DNA of 7,167 bases, taken from contig CBDVBZ010000160.1 in NCBI GenBank assembly GCA_965372355.1, forward strand, positions 1 through 7,167, read 5' to 3'. The stretch comes from CBDVBZ01 sp965372355 (GTDB lineage: Bacteria; Krumholzibacteriota; Krumholzibacteriia; WVZY01). The position numbers and the translations under genes were made by a program. Of the stretch, positions 1 to 6,118 are shown piece by piece (positions within the stretch are counted from its first letter, which is position 1; the number at the start of each line of letters is the position of its first letter). The notes below the pieces were generated by a model. The model saw nothing but the letters and a program-made list of their open reading frames with translations, had not been told where the DNA came from and searched no databases.

Positions 1-86
1 CTGCGAACGATACATGTGCAAGGCGAGAAACCATGAACGCCCAGGAGCCTGCGGCCGCCAAATGCGCAGGAGGGTGGTGCGAAGGA

Positions 87-1568
87 CTACAAGCAAGATC
101 GCCAATCGGGAAGCTCAACGCCATGCTCGTCGGCGTCGGCAGTCACAATCGCCTCAAGCTCACGGACGATATCGTCCGGGGGAAGATCGTCTGAAGGGGG
201 ATCCTTGAGGAGCTTCGCCACCCGCTCATGCGCACGCTCCGCGGCGCTGGACGAGCCGGCTTTCTCCCAGTCGCTCTGAGTCGAGCGGTCGACGACCTCG
301 GATGGATAATACATCTCCTTGCGAAAGAAGCGCCTCGTGTGCTCGGATGTGAGAAACGTTTTGTCCAGAGCCGCCTCGCTCAGGATCTCGAATCCCACAC
401 TCTTCTCGCGGAATGTAATCCCCTCGATCAGGCGTTTGGCCATGGCGCAGATCTCGCTATCGAGCACGAGCTTCTCGAGGCTCTGGGTGCTCATGAAGTT
501 AAGCATCCCCGGACCGGATACAACACTGGCGCCGGCAAGCGCGGCGAGAACTGCGCCCATTGCCGACTCGAAACCCGCCTGGAAATCCGGGGACTTCGCA
601 TCGCTCAGCCCCATATACACATGTGCGGGTAGCCCGAGCGATCGGGCGATCTGAATGTATCCGACCTCGAGCATCATGGTCTCCACGGCACCCATGGGTG
701 TGGTGCCCTTGCGCATGTCAAAGCTCGCACAAGCACCACCGTAGACGAGCGGCGCACCCGGGTTGACCGTTTGATGAATGACCACGCCGCTCAACACTTC
801 GGCGGTGTGCTGGACGAGCGACCCGGCGAGCGTGACCGGCGCGGTCGCACCGGCGAGGGGCATGGAGACGATTTCTCCGGGTATGCCGTGCTCGGCGCAG
901 TCCATCAGGGTCTGGCAGGTGAGGTCATCCCACGTGAGTGGGGAAGTGGGACAGCAATCGAACATCGCGAGCGGTTTGTCCGCGAGCGACCGGGCATCCC
1001 CTCTGATTATAGACAGCATTGATAGCATCGTCGGGAATGCGTCTTTTGTGAATGTTCCGGTTATGACCGGCTTCTTGCCAAACAAAAGCGCCAGGAACAC
1101 CCGGTATCGATCGGCGACATGCTCGGGCACATCGCTCGGTACAACCCCGGTGCTTTGCACACCGAACGCATCGAGCCGATCGGTGAGCCTCACAAAATCA
1201 ATGACATCCTTTATCAGTGGTTTGCGAATACACCGCTCGTCGAAATCATAGATGGAGATCGCCGCGGACCCCGGATCAAAGATCGTATTGCCGCGCCCGA
1301 TGTGTCCGACCTCGTCGCCGTGCTTGTCATACAAAACAAAGTCACCCGGCGCCGATTCGATGCACTTCTTAACCAGATCCGGTTTGATGAATGCCCGCTT
1401 CCCATCGTCAGATAGCGTAGCGCCCGCATCGGCGAGCCGGCTCAGGGCCTGGTCGTTCTCGATCAGTATGCCGATCTCCTCGAGCGTCTGCATGGCCTCG
1501 GCAAAGATCTGGCCGACCTGCTCATCCGATAAGATGTTGAAATACTCGATTCCCCTACTCGCGGTCAT
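87..1568 (-). CDS. MttB-family (COG5598) corrinoid-dependent methyltransferase, non-pyrrolysine type
   Basis: Predicted cytoplasmic enzyme that moves a methyl group from a methylated amine, probably a quaternary amine such as a betaine, to the Co(I) corrinoid of a partner protein. The 493 residues match the usual family length of about 480-500. Visible family motifs: SPLTWD (209-214), MPLAGATAPVTLAG (236-249), NPGAPLVYGG (269-278), DMRKGTTPMGAVE (284-296), GLSDAKSPDFQ (320-330) and SGPGMLNF...SLEKLVLDSEI (351-373). The reading frame has no internal TAG, so this is not a pyrrolysine-containing trimethylamine methyltransferase; characterised non-Pyl relatives act on glycine betaine, proline betaine, carnitine or butyrobetaine. 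The ATG at 1568 is preferred over one at 1607: it overlaps the upstream gene's stop by 14 nt (ATGACCGCGAGTAG) and has AAGGA 9 nt upstream. It ends with TAG. The last 55 residues are acidic and low in recognisable motifs. The family is certain; the substrate cannot be read from sequence. Confidence 0.93.
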   Translation of the reverse strand: MTASRGIEYFNILSDEQVGQIFAEAMQTLEEIGILIENDQALSRLADAGATLSDDGKRAFIKPDLVKKCIESAPGDFVLYDKHGDEVGHIGRGNTIFDPGSAAISIYDFDERCIRKPLIKDVIDFVRLTDRLDAFGVQSTGVVPSDVPEHVADRYRVFLALLFGKKPVITGTFTKDAFPTMLSMLSIIRGDARSLADKPLAMFDCCPTSPLTWDDLTCQTLMDCAEHGIPGEIVSMPLAGATAPVTLAGSLVQHTAEVLSGVVIHQTVNPGAPLVYGGACASFDMRKGTTPMGAVETMMLEVGYIQIARSLGLPAHVYMGLSDAKSPDFQAGFESAMGAVLAALAGASVVSGPGMLNFMSTQSLEKLVLDSEICAMAKRLIEGITFREKSVGFEILSEAALDKTFLTSEHTRRFFRKEMYYPSEVVDRSTQSDWEKAGSSSAAERAHERVAKLLKDPPSDDLPPDDIVRELEAIVTADADEHGVELPDWRSCL

Positions 1569-2244
1569 TTTCCATGATCCTTCCGAAGCATTTCTCCGGT
1601 TTGTCACGCGACGGACAGTTCACAGCGCCGCATTCTTGGCAGATGTTCTCGCTCCGCAGTTCGATCGGGTTCTTGCCGATCGTGACGGCGAAGGTGACCG
1701 ACTTACGCGGTTGCATCATGCACCCCTCGGTCAGTGTGACACCGAGTGAGGCGCCATCGATCGCTTCTATGATCCACCGTTGCTCGTCGACCGCCCACGC
1801 ACCGTAGCCCGGGCTAAAGCGCTGGCTGCACCGAAGTCCCATCTCGGCGACTTCGGAGGCGATCAGCTTCTCGGCCGCTCCCGCGCACGCCTCGGCGGCG
1901 GCCGAGCCATACGTATCGAGGAGTAGCGCGTGGCTCAGCAAGCCTTTTTTCTTATGGCGTTCCAGCTCATCCTCGAGTTTGCCGCCAATCGTAACCAGGC
2001 AAAGGGCCAGGTCGTCCACGTGCCGCAGAAAGCGCGATTTCCTGAACTCCCCACGCTTCATGATGCGATACGCGCACGCGGGCTCGAGAAGCTGCGGCGC
2101 CTTCTTCTCGATATCATCGATTAGTTCTTGTACCCGTTCGGGCACACCGGATGGTCCATACCCGAGTAGCGATGTAATATCACGGTGGCGGACATGGATA
2201 TCGAGATCGAGTATGAGGTTTATCTTGTTCATGACATATTTCAT
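1555..2244 (-). CDS. Stand-alone MetH activation-domain-like protein (cobalamin reactivation)
   Basis: 229 residues resembling the C-terminal activation domain of cobalamin-dependent methionine synthase, which binds SAM and reductively remethylates inactive Co(II) cobalamin. Seen: FSPGYGAWAVDEQ (143-155), corresponding to the domain's R-x-x-PGY SAM-binding region, and LTEGCMMQPRKSVTFAVTIGK (171-191), corresponding to its LTES...P region. It is shorter than the E. coli MetH domain (about 330 residues), as usual for free-standing anaerobe versions. The tail carries C202-x2-C205-x4-C210-x8-C219, a pattern found in small relatives and possibly a metal or Fe-S site (inference). Start choice is uncertain: the ATG at 2244 has GGAG only one base upstream, while the ATG at 2232 (225 residues) lies 13 nt from it. 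It lies between the homocysteine methyltransferase and the MttB-like gene, so its probable client is the corrinoid protein of this operon. Confidence 0.85.
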   Translation of the reverse strand: MKYVMNKINLILDLDIHVRHRDITSLLGYGPSGVPERVQELIDDIEKKAPQLLEPACAYRIMKRGEFRKSRFLRHVDDLALCLVTIGGKLEDELERHKKKGLLSHALLLDTYGSAAAEACAGAAEKLIASEVAEMGLRCSQRFSPGYGAWAVDEQRWIIEAIDGASLGVTLTEGCMMQPRKSVTFAVTIGKNPIELRSENICQECGAVNCPSRDKPEKCFGRIMENDRE

Positions 2245-2245
2245 G

Positions 2246-2261
2246 CTCCGCGCGCGCGGAG
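2246..2261. repeat. 16-bp perfect GC palindrome at the ribosome-binding region
   Basis: CTCCGCGCGCGCGGAG is its own reverse complement and ends one base before the ATG at 2244. In the minus-strand transcript it can fold as a six-base-pair stem (CUCCGC/GCGGAG) with a GCGC loop, placing the only Shine-Dalgarno-like GGAG in the stem. It may limit or couple translation of the activation-domain gene. The palindrome is seen directly; its function is inferred. Confidence 0.6.
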
Positions 2262-2301
2262 AACAAGCATTAACGTAATCTGCGCTCCCGTGACATGCAC
2301 G

Positions 2302-3183
2302 CTAGCCCATTCTACCCGCAACTTCCCGAATAAAATCCGGAGTCGTCCCGCAGCAACCGCCGACGGCGTTCACGCCTTTGTCATATAATAGCATCGCGTC
2401 GTCCGCGAACTCCGCCGGGGTCTGATCGTAGCAAGCCTTGCGATCTCTGACGACAGGGTTGCCCGCGTTTGGCTGGCAGAGGATGGGTAGATTCGTCGAG
2501 GCCCGCATCAGATCGGCAAGATCGAGCATGTCGTCACTCGAGATTGAGCAGTTCGCGGCGACAATATCCGCACCGGCATCTTCCAGCTGCTTCACGGCAT
2601 CGCTCACCGCGTTGCCCATGATGGTGAAGAACCCTCTCGGGTTTCTATTGTATGTGAGCGAGACACCCACCGGTTGCGGCAGCATGCGTTTTGCGACGTC
2701 CAAAGCGATAAGGGCTTCTTTGACATCGAGAAAGGTCTCGCAAAGAACGAGATCGACACTGTCGTCAACTCCTCGAAACTGTGCCTCGAACTCCGCCTCG
2801 ATCTCGTCTTCCGTAGCAGTGCCCACCGGCGGAAACATCTTGCCCGTGGGCCCGATCGACAGCACCACGAAAGCACCAAGCGCATCAGCAGCCTCGCGAG
2901 CCAAACGGACCCCGGCAGTGATCAGTTCTTCAGGTGTGTTCGTGAGACCGTGAGTCTGCAAACGCGACGGTGAGGCGCCGAACGTGTTCGTGGATACAAA
3001 ATCACATCCCGCCTCCAGATACGCCTTGTGGATCCGCAGCAATGTGTCGGCGTGACTCAGATTCCATTCTTCCGGCGGTGCGCCGGCGGTCAGACCCTCG
3101 GCGATGAGCATGCTTCCGAGACCGCCGTCAAAAAGAACGCGGCCTTTCGCAAACCGCTCGAGCAAATCCTTGTGTTTAGACAT
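2302..3183 (-). CDS. Zinc-dependent homocysteine S-methyltransferase (MetH module-1 / BHMT-like)
   Basis: 293-residue single-domain protein of the homocysteine-binding TIM-barrel family (COG0646, N-terminal module of MetH). It would take methyl from methylcobalamin on the neighbouring corrinoid protein and give it to homocysteine, producing methionine. Seen: DGGLGSML at 19-26 (the family's DGamGT region), EEWNL (38-42), TNTFGA (65-70), GPTGK (111-115), ETF (149-151), AANCS with Cys212, and GGCCGTTP with Cys277 and Cys278. Those three cysteines are the expected Zn ligands. No folate-binding, cobalamin or activation domain follows. The ATG at 3183 gives DGG at the normal family position and starts 4 nt after the upstream stop; an upstream extension to 3309 would only duplicate coding sequence of the corrinoid gene. 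The Shine-Dalgarno is weak, so translational coupling is likely. Its TAG stop lies in the same frame as the next gene. Confidence 0.93.
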   Translation of the reverse strand: MSKHKDLLERFAKGRVLFDGGLGSMLIAEGLTAGAPPEEWNLSHADTLLRIHKAYLEAGCDFVSTNTFGASPSRLQTHGLTNTPEELITAGVRLAREAADALGAFVVLSIGPTGKMFPPVGTATEDEIEAEFEAQFRGVDDSVDLVLCETFLDVKEALIALDVAKRMLPQPVGVSLTYNRNPRGFFTIMGNAVSDAVKQLEDAGADIVAANCSISSDDMLDLADLMRASTNLPILCQPNAGNPVVRDRKACYDQTPAEFADDAMLLYDKGVNAVGGCCGTTPDFIREVAGRMG

Positions 3184-3187
3184 GGGA

Positions 3188-3829
3188 TTATTTGATGAGA
3201 GAGTCGAGAACCTGGACCGCCTCGACGGCGTTTCCCGCATGGCCGTCCGCGCCGATTTCTTCAGCCCACGAGGCGGATGTCGGTGCGCCCCCCACGACGA
3301 CTTTGACACTGTCTTTGAGACCGGCCTCTTTGAGGAGGTTCACGACATCGGCCTGCCCGGCCATTGTCGTTGTCAACAGCGCGGACATACAGACAAAACT
3401 CCGCTCGTGCTGTTTGGCCTCGTCGACAAACCGTGAGTGCTGGACATCGGCACCGAGATCGATCACACGAAAACCGTTTGCGGATAACATCGTGGCCACT
3501 AGCGTTTTGCCAATGTCGTGGATGTCGCCCTGGATGGTGCCAATGATCACGACACCTTTGGACTGAGCCTCGCGGTTCGATTTGAGCAGCGCCGGCTGGA
3601 ACACATCCATGGCGGTCTTCATCGCTTCGGCGCTAAACGCCAACTCGGGCAGAAAATACTCGCCCTCCTCGAACAACGTCCCCGCCCTGCGAATGCCCAG
3701 GGCAAACCCGTTCTCGACCACATGAAGGATGTCGTGCCCTTCCTCCAGCACCCTGGCGGCGAGGTCACCGGCGAGCTGTTTGTCGCCCTTCAATACCGAT
3801 TCTTCGCATTGTGCCAGAAAGTCGTTCAT
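3188..3829 (-). CDS. Corrinoid (B12)-binding methyltransferase subunit, MtbC/MttC/MetH-cobalamin-domain type
   Basis: 213-residue methyl carrier that holds a cobalamin cofactor and shuttles methyl between two methyltransferases. A helical cap domain covers about residues 1-85 and a Rossmann B12-binding domain about 92-210. The base-off/His-on motif is GDIHDIG, with Asp102, His104 (lower axial ligand) and Gly107. It is followed by SALLT (149-153, the family's SxL/T motif) and VVVGGAPTS (177-185, the GG motif). The length matches MtbC/MttC-type proteins. The start at 3829 is supported by GGAG 8 nt upstream and by the cap domain beginning MNDFLAQ; longer readings overlap the upstream gene. It lies immediately before the homocysteine methyltransferase (4-nt gap) and shares the operon with an MttB-like protein, so it probably accepts methyl from the latter and donates to the former. 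No pterin-binding partner is seen in the window. Confidence 0.95.
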   Translation of the reverse strand: MNDFLAQCEESVLKGDKQLAGDLAARVLEEGHDILHVVENGFALGIRRAGTLFEEGEYFLPELAFSAEAMKTAMDVFQPALLKSNREAQSKGVVIIGTIQGDIHDIGKTLVATMLSANGFRVIDLGADVQHSRFVDEAKQHERSFVCMSALLTTTMAGQADVVNLLKEAGLKDSVKVVVGGAPTSASWAEEIGADGHAGNAVEAVQVLDSLIK

Positions 3830-3848
3830 TGGGTGTTCTCCGGGCACA

Positions 3849-3854
3849 AGTATA
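3849..3854 (-). promoter_or_regulatory. Weak candidate internal -10 element before the corrinoid gene
   Basis: In the 73-nt gap after the aminomutase gene the minus strand carries TATACT, five of six matches to the sigma70 -10 consensus, about 20 nt before the corrinoid gene's start codon. The hexamer 17 nt upstream (CATCGC) is a poor -35. If real, it would let the methyl-transfer genes be transcribed without the aminomutase, but the leader would be very short. Treat as a weak guess. Confidence 0.2.
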
Positions 3855-3902
3855 CACGATTTGACCCGGTCGCGATGTGCCGTCTTGCGTTTCTTGGACG
3901 CC

Positions 3903-5855
3903 TCAATAGTAATACCAGATCGTGCGGTAGTCGCGGACCTTTTCACCCCTGGCTGTGAGTTCCTCGAGGTACTCGTAGATCGGCACATCGATGTAGTTGT
4001 ACGGCGGCATCGGTGTGATGTTCTTCTCCCACGGGTGAAATTCGTAGACGCGCGAACCGTCGGCCAGGATCATGGCCAGACGGCGGTCCTGCATCGACCG
4101 CAGGTGGTTCTTGCCAATGCGCGGCACATTGAATACCGGTTCGTCCGTCCGATCGAGCCCCGGCAGCAGCCGGGCCTCTTCTTTGCACTCCTGGAGAATA
4201 CGTGCGATGGGGACCATGTAATCCCCCGTCTCCTTTTTCCCCTTCATGCTGAACGTGTAGTAGGGATCGACGCCGATGAGCCGCAGGTCGCGGCGCAGCT
4301 TGGCCGTCTCGAAGCGCCGCGAATTCTCTACGGTGAAAACACACTGGTTGTAGACACCGATTGCGCGGCGGCGGATACGTTGGACCGCGTCTCGCGCCTC
4401 CGGTGTGATCTCGTAGGAGTGCTCGAAATGCGTGACCACGGTGACCTCACGCCGGCCGGGTTCGTGGTAACGCGCCAGCAGGTCACAGAACTCTTCGGTA
4501 ACGCGGAAAGGCAGTACGACCGGCGTACGGGTACCGAAGCGGATGCGATAGACATGATCGATAGAAGCGATACGCTCGAACAACTTCTCCAGGAGCGAGT
4601 CCTTCATGATTCCCGGGTCGCCGCCGGTGATGAGCACGTCGCCGATGGACGGTTGCCCCGCAATCCAATCGACAGCCTTCTCGATCGCCTCCCAGCCCGC
4701 CTGTGCCTCAGGTGAGAGCACCTCTTCCAATTCCCAGTTCCGCTGGCAATAGACACACACCTGACCACACGCGTTGTAGGGCTTGAGGATGCAAATAAGG
4801 GGATAGCGGCGTGTTACCAGATCGATCGGCGACGTATCATGCTCACCCATAAAATCGAGATCCACGCTGCGGTCTTCCTTGTGACTTGCCACCTGATCCA
4901 CGTAGTCCGGCGGGGGCAGTACCTGAGCTCGCACGGCGTGGTCGTAGCCGATGGCCGGGCTGCGGTCCATCAGGCTCACATAGTAGGGAGTGATACCGAA
5001 GGGCAAACGCCAGGCGAGGGCTTTCTCGATCGCCGCTCTCCGCTCCGGCGACAGGTCGATCAGGTCGAAGACGGCCTCGGGGCTTCTCAGCACATGCTTC
5101 AGGTGCCACCGGTAGTCGAACCAATTCTCTTCACTCGCACCAAAGTATCGGAGGATCCGATCCCGGTTTCGTTTGCGCCAGGTCACCACCTCGGGGTCGA
5201 GTCCCGATGGATACCGCTTGAAATACTTCAATACGGTGCTGCCCGTTTCATCGAGCATGTCGGACCGCGCCCGGGCGGCCTCGCGTCCGTCGAGACGCAG
5301 GAAGTCCGGCATGTCCCTGAGCACCTGCTCCTTCTCCCGATAGATGTTGCTTCTGCCCGCCACACCGCGAAACAAATGAACGAACTCCATGAGAAAGCCT
5401 GCAGAAATCTCGCAAGAGAGTTCGTCGCGCCGGTCGGTGGCCAGCTTCCAGAGACAGTCCAAAGCGCTGAACTCGGTCCGTTGTTCATTTATCGGTCCGA
5501 TCACACTCTTGAACACACGTATGCAGTCGCGCACCGTCGCCTTTTCGAGAACGTGGTAGGAGTTGTCCGTATCAAAGACGGCACGTTCGGTACGCTCGAG
5601 GTAGCCAAACACACGATCGCGGGCCTCTTCGAGAGCTGTGCACCCCTTGAGGATCGCGTGCAGCTCCGGGTTAGCCTCCCACAGCGTCTTGAGGTACGTA
5701 TCGTAGTCAACGACGAACCGAGGCTTTTCTTCTTCCAGTACCTCCGATATCACGTCCTCGGTGACGATCCTGATGGGGACGGATCTGGGGTCCTTCTTAG
5801 GTTTGGAGCGGGGTTTCTTGTTATCGGGTGGTCGCTTCGGCACGACAGCCTCCAA
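3903..5855 (-). CDS. KamA-family radical-SAM aminomutase-like protein with long N-terminal extension
   Basis: 650 residues, against about 416 for classical lysine 2,3-aminomutase. The KamA-like core begins near W245 (WFDYRWHLK) and contains LPFGITPYYVSLMD (284-297), the [4Fe-4S] motif Cys363-x3-Cys367-x2-Cys370, the SAM motif ITGGDPG (409-415), RFGTRTPVVLP (439-449), HFEHSYEITPEARDAV (476-491) and PYYTF (531-535). Such enzymes use SAM, Fe-S and PLP to move an amino group from C2 to C3. Arg372, two residues after the last cluster Cys, matches the substrate-carboxylate Arg134 of Clostridium LAM. Lys582 in PRIGKN is the candidate PLP lysine. The two LAM substrate-amine aspartates appear replaced by Lys538 and Asn576. 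The first 240 residues begin with a basic stretch and match no domain I recognise. The start is ambiguous: TTG at 5855 has GGAGG 6 nt upstream, and GTG at 5843 has a second GGAGG 5 nt upstream. Family sure; substrate unproven. Confidence 0.9.
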   Translation of the reverse strand: MEAVVPKRPPDNKKPRSKPKKDPRSVPIRIVTEDVISEVLEEEKPRFVVDYDTYLKTLWEANPELHAILKGCTALEEARDRVFGYLERTERAVFDTDNSYHVLEKATVRDCIRVFKSVIGPINEQRTEFSALDCLWKLATDRRDELSCEISAGFLMEFVHLFRGVAGRSNIYREKEQVLRDMPDFLRLDGREAARARSDMLDETGSTVLKYFKRYPSGLDPEVVTWRKRNRDRILRYFGASEENWFDYRWHLKHVLRSPEAVFDLIDLSPERRAAIEKALAWRLPFGITPYYVSLMDRSPAIGYDHAVRAQVLPPPDYVDQVASHKEDRSVDLDFMGEHDTSPIDLVTRRYPLICILKPYNACGQVCVYCQRNWELEEVLSPEAQAGWEAIEKAVDWIAGQPSIGDVLITGGDPGIMKDSLLEKLFERIASIDHVYRIRFGTRTPVVLPFRVTEEFCDLLARYHEPGRREVTVVTHFEHSYEITPEARDAVQRIRRRAIGVYNQCVFTVENSRRFETAKLRRDLRLIGVDPYYTFSMKGKKETGDYMVPIARILQECKEEARLLPGLDRTDEPVFNVPRIGKNHLRSMQDRRLAMILADGSRVYEFHPWEKNITPMPPYNYIDVPIYEYLEELTARGEKVRDYRTIWYYY

Positions 5856-5870
5856 TCTGGTCCTCCGACC
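5849..5870 (-). promoter_or_regulatory. Double ribosome-binding site of the aminomutase gene
   Basis: Two GGAGG boxes lie 8 nt apart on the minus strand. One (5862-5866) serves TTG at 5855 with a 6-nt spacer. The other (5849-5853) overlaps that TTG and serves GTG at 5843 with a 5-nt spacer. The first lies in GGTCGGAGGACC, which can form a 4-bp hairpin showing the box in its loop. The sequence alone does not decide which start is used; the two proteins differ by four residues. Confidence 0.55.
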
Positions 5871-5907
5871 GGAAAGGTGAGGAATAGCCGTTCGCCTTCA
5901 ACGAGGC

Positions 5908-5913
5908 ACTATA
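5908..5913 (-). promoter_or_regulatory. Candidate -10 element for the minus-strand operon
   Basis: TATAGT on the minus strand matches five of six positions of the sigma70 -10 box and lies about 52 nt upstream of the TTG start. No good -35 is found at 16-18 nt spacing; a TTGACC at 5955-5960 is too far. It sits in the 263-nt divergent region, where an operon promoter would be expected. Low confidence. Confidence 0.25.
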
Positions 5914-6053
5914 CATAGGATACAACTTATCCCATTGGTATGCCACCCGATTGCGGTCAATACACATCCCAGATCGGATGCACATCGCGATCACCCAGAG
6001 TATGAACACGTACCGGTGGTATGATGCGTCAACTGCATGTTCCGGATCGCTTG

Positions 6054-6062
6054 TGCTATCAT
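6054..6062 (+). promoter_or_regulatory. Candidate extended -10 promoter for the PEBP gene
   Basis: TGCTATCAT fits the extended -10 form TGnTATnAT and lies 57 nt before the ATG at 6119, predicting a leader of about 50 nt. No convincing -35 lies 17 nt upstream, which an extended -10 can tolerate. Another TATGAT at 6020-6025 is less well placed. Confidence 0.3.
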
Positions 6063-6118
6063 TGATCCGTGAAGCCAAGGCAGCCGCATTTCACGAGTCG
6101 ACGCACGGGAGGTGCAGG

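Larger units (their letters stand above)
5856..6118. other. Divergent intergenic region between the aminomutase operon and the PEBP gene
   Basis: 263 nt separate the diverging starts, long enough for promoters in both directions. It is visibly AT-richer around 5905-5940 than the flanking genes. Open frames run through it, including an upstream extension of the PEBP frame to 5951, but they have no recognisable protein sequence and the PEBP signal peptide begins cleanly at 6119. I see no tRNA, riboswitch consensus or long repeat here. Confidence 0.6.

Noticed and set aside
2..34. Possible start of another minus-strand gene (ATG at 34, open to the window edge)
   Set aside because: Only 11 codons are visible, there is no good ribosome-binding site and no recognisable sequence, so it cannot be told from chance.
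48..70. Inverted repeat CCTGCG/CGCAGG with an 11-nt loop after the MttB-like gene, considered as a terminator
   Set aside because: The stem is six base pairs and no U-run follows on the minus-strand transcript; the sequence is GC-rich throughout, so chance is likely.
1569..1607. Longer start for the MttB-like protein (13 extra residues)
   Set aside because: It lies wholly inside the end of the activation-domain gene; the ATG at 1568 has the overlap geometry and ribosome-binding site expected for coupled translation.
3184..3309. 42-residue N-terminal extension of the homocysteine methyltransferase
   Set aside because: It is read from corrinoid-gene codons, is basic and low in similarity to the family, and the 3183 start places the DGG motif at the usual distance.
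3729..4715. 328-residue plus-strand open frame spanning the corrinoid/aminomutase junction
   Set aside because: It runs antisense across parts of two real genes and the gap between them, without recognisable protein features.
4839..5918. 359-residue open frame on the plus strand, opposite the aminomutase gene
   Set aside because: It is an antisense shadow of a clearly recognised radical-SAM gene in high-GC sequence; the translation shows no family motif and no ribosome-binding site decides a start.
5951..6118. Upstream 56-residue extension of the PEBP frame
   Set aside because: No ribosome-binding site at 5951, no conserved protein sequence, and it would bury the signal peptide; it lies in the promoter region.
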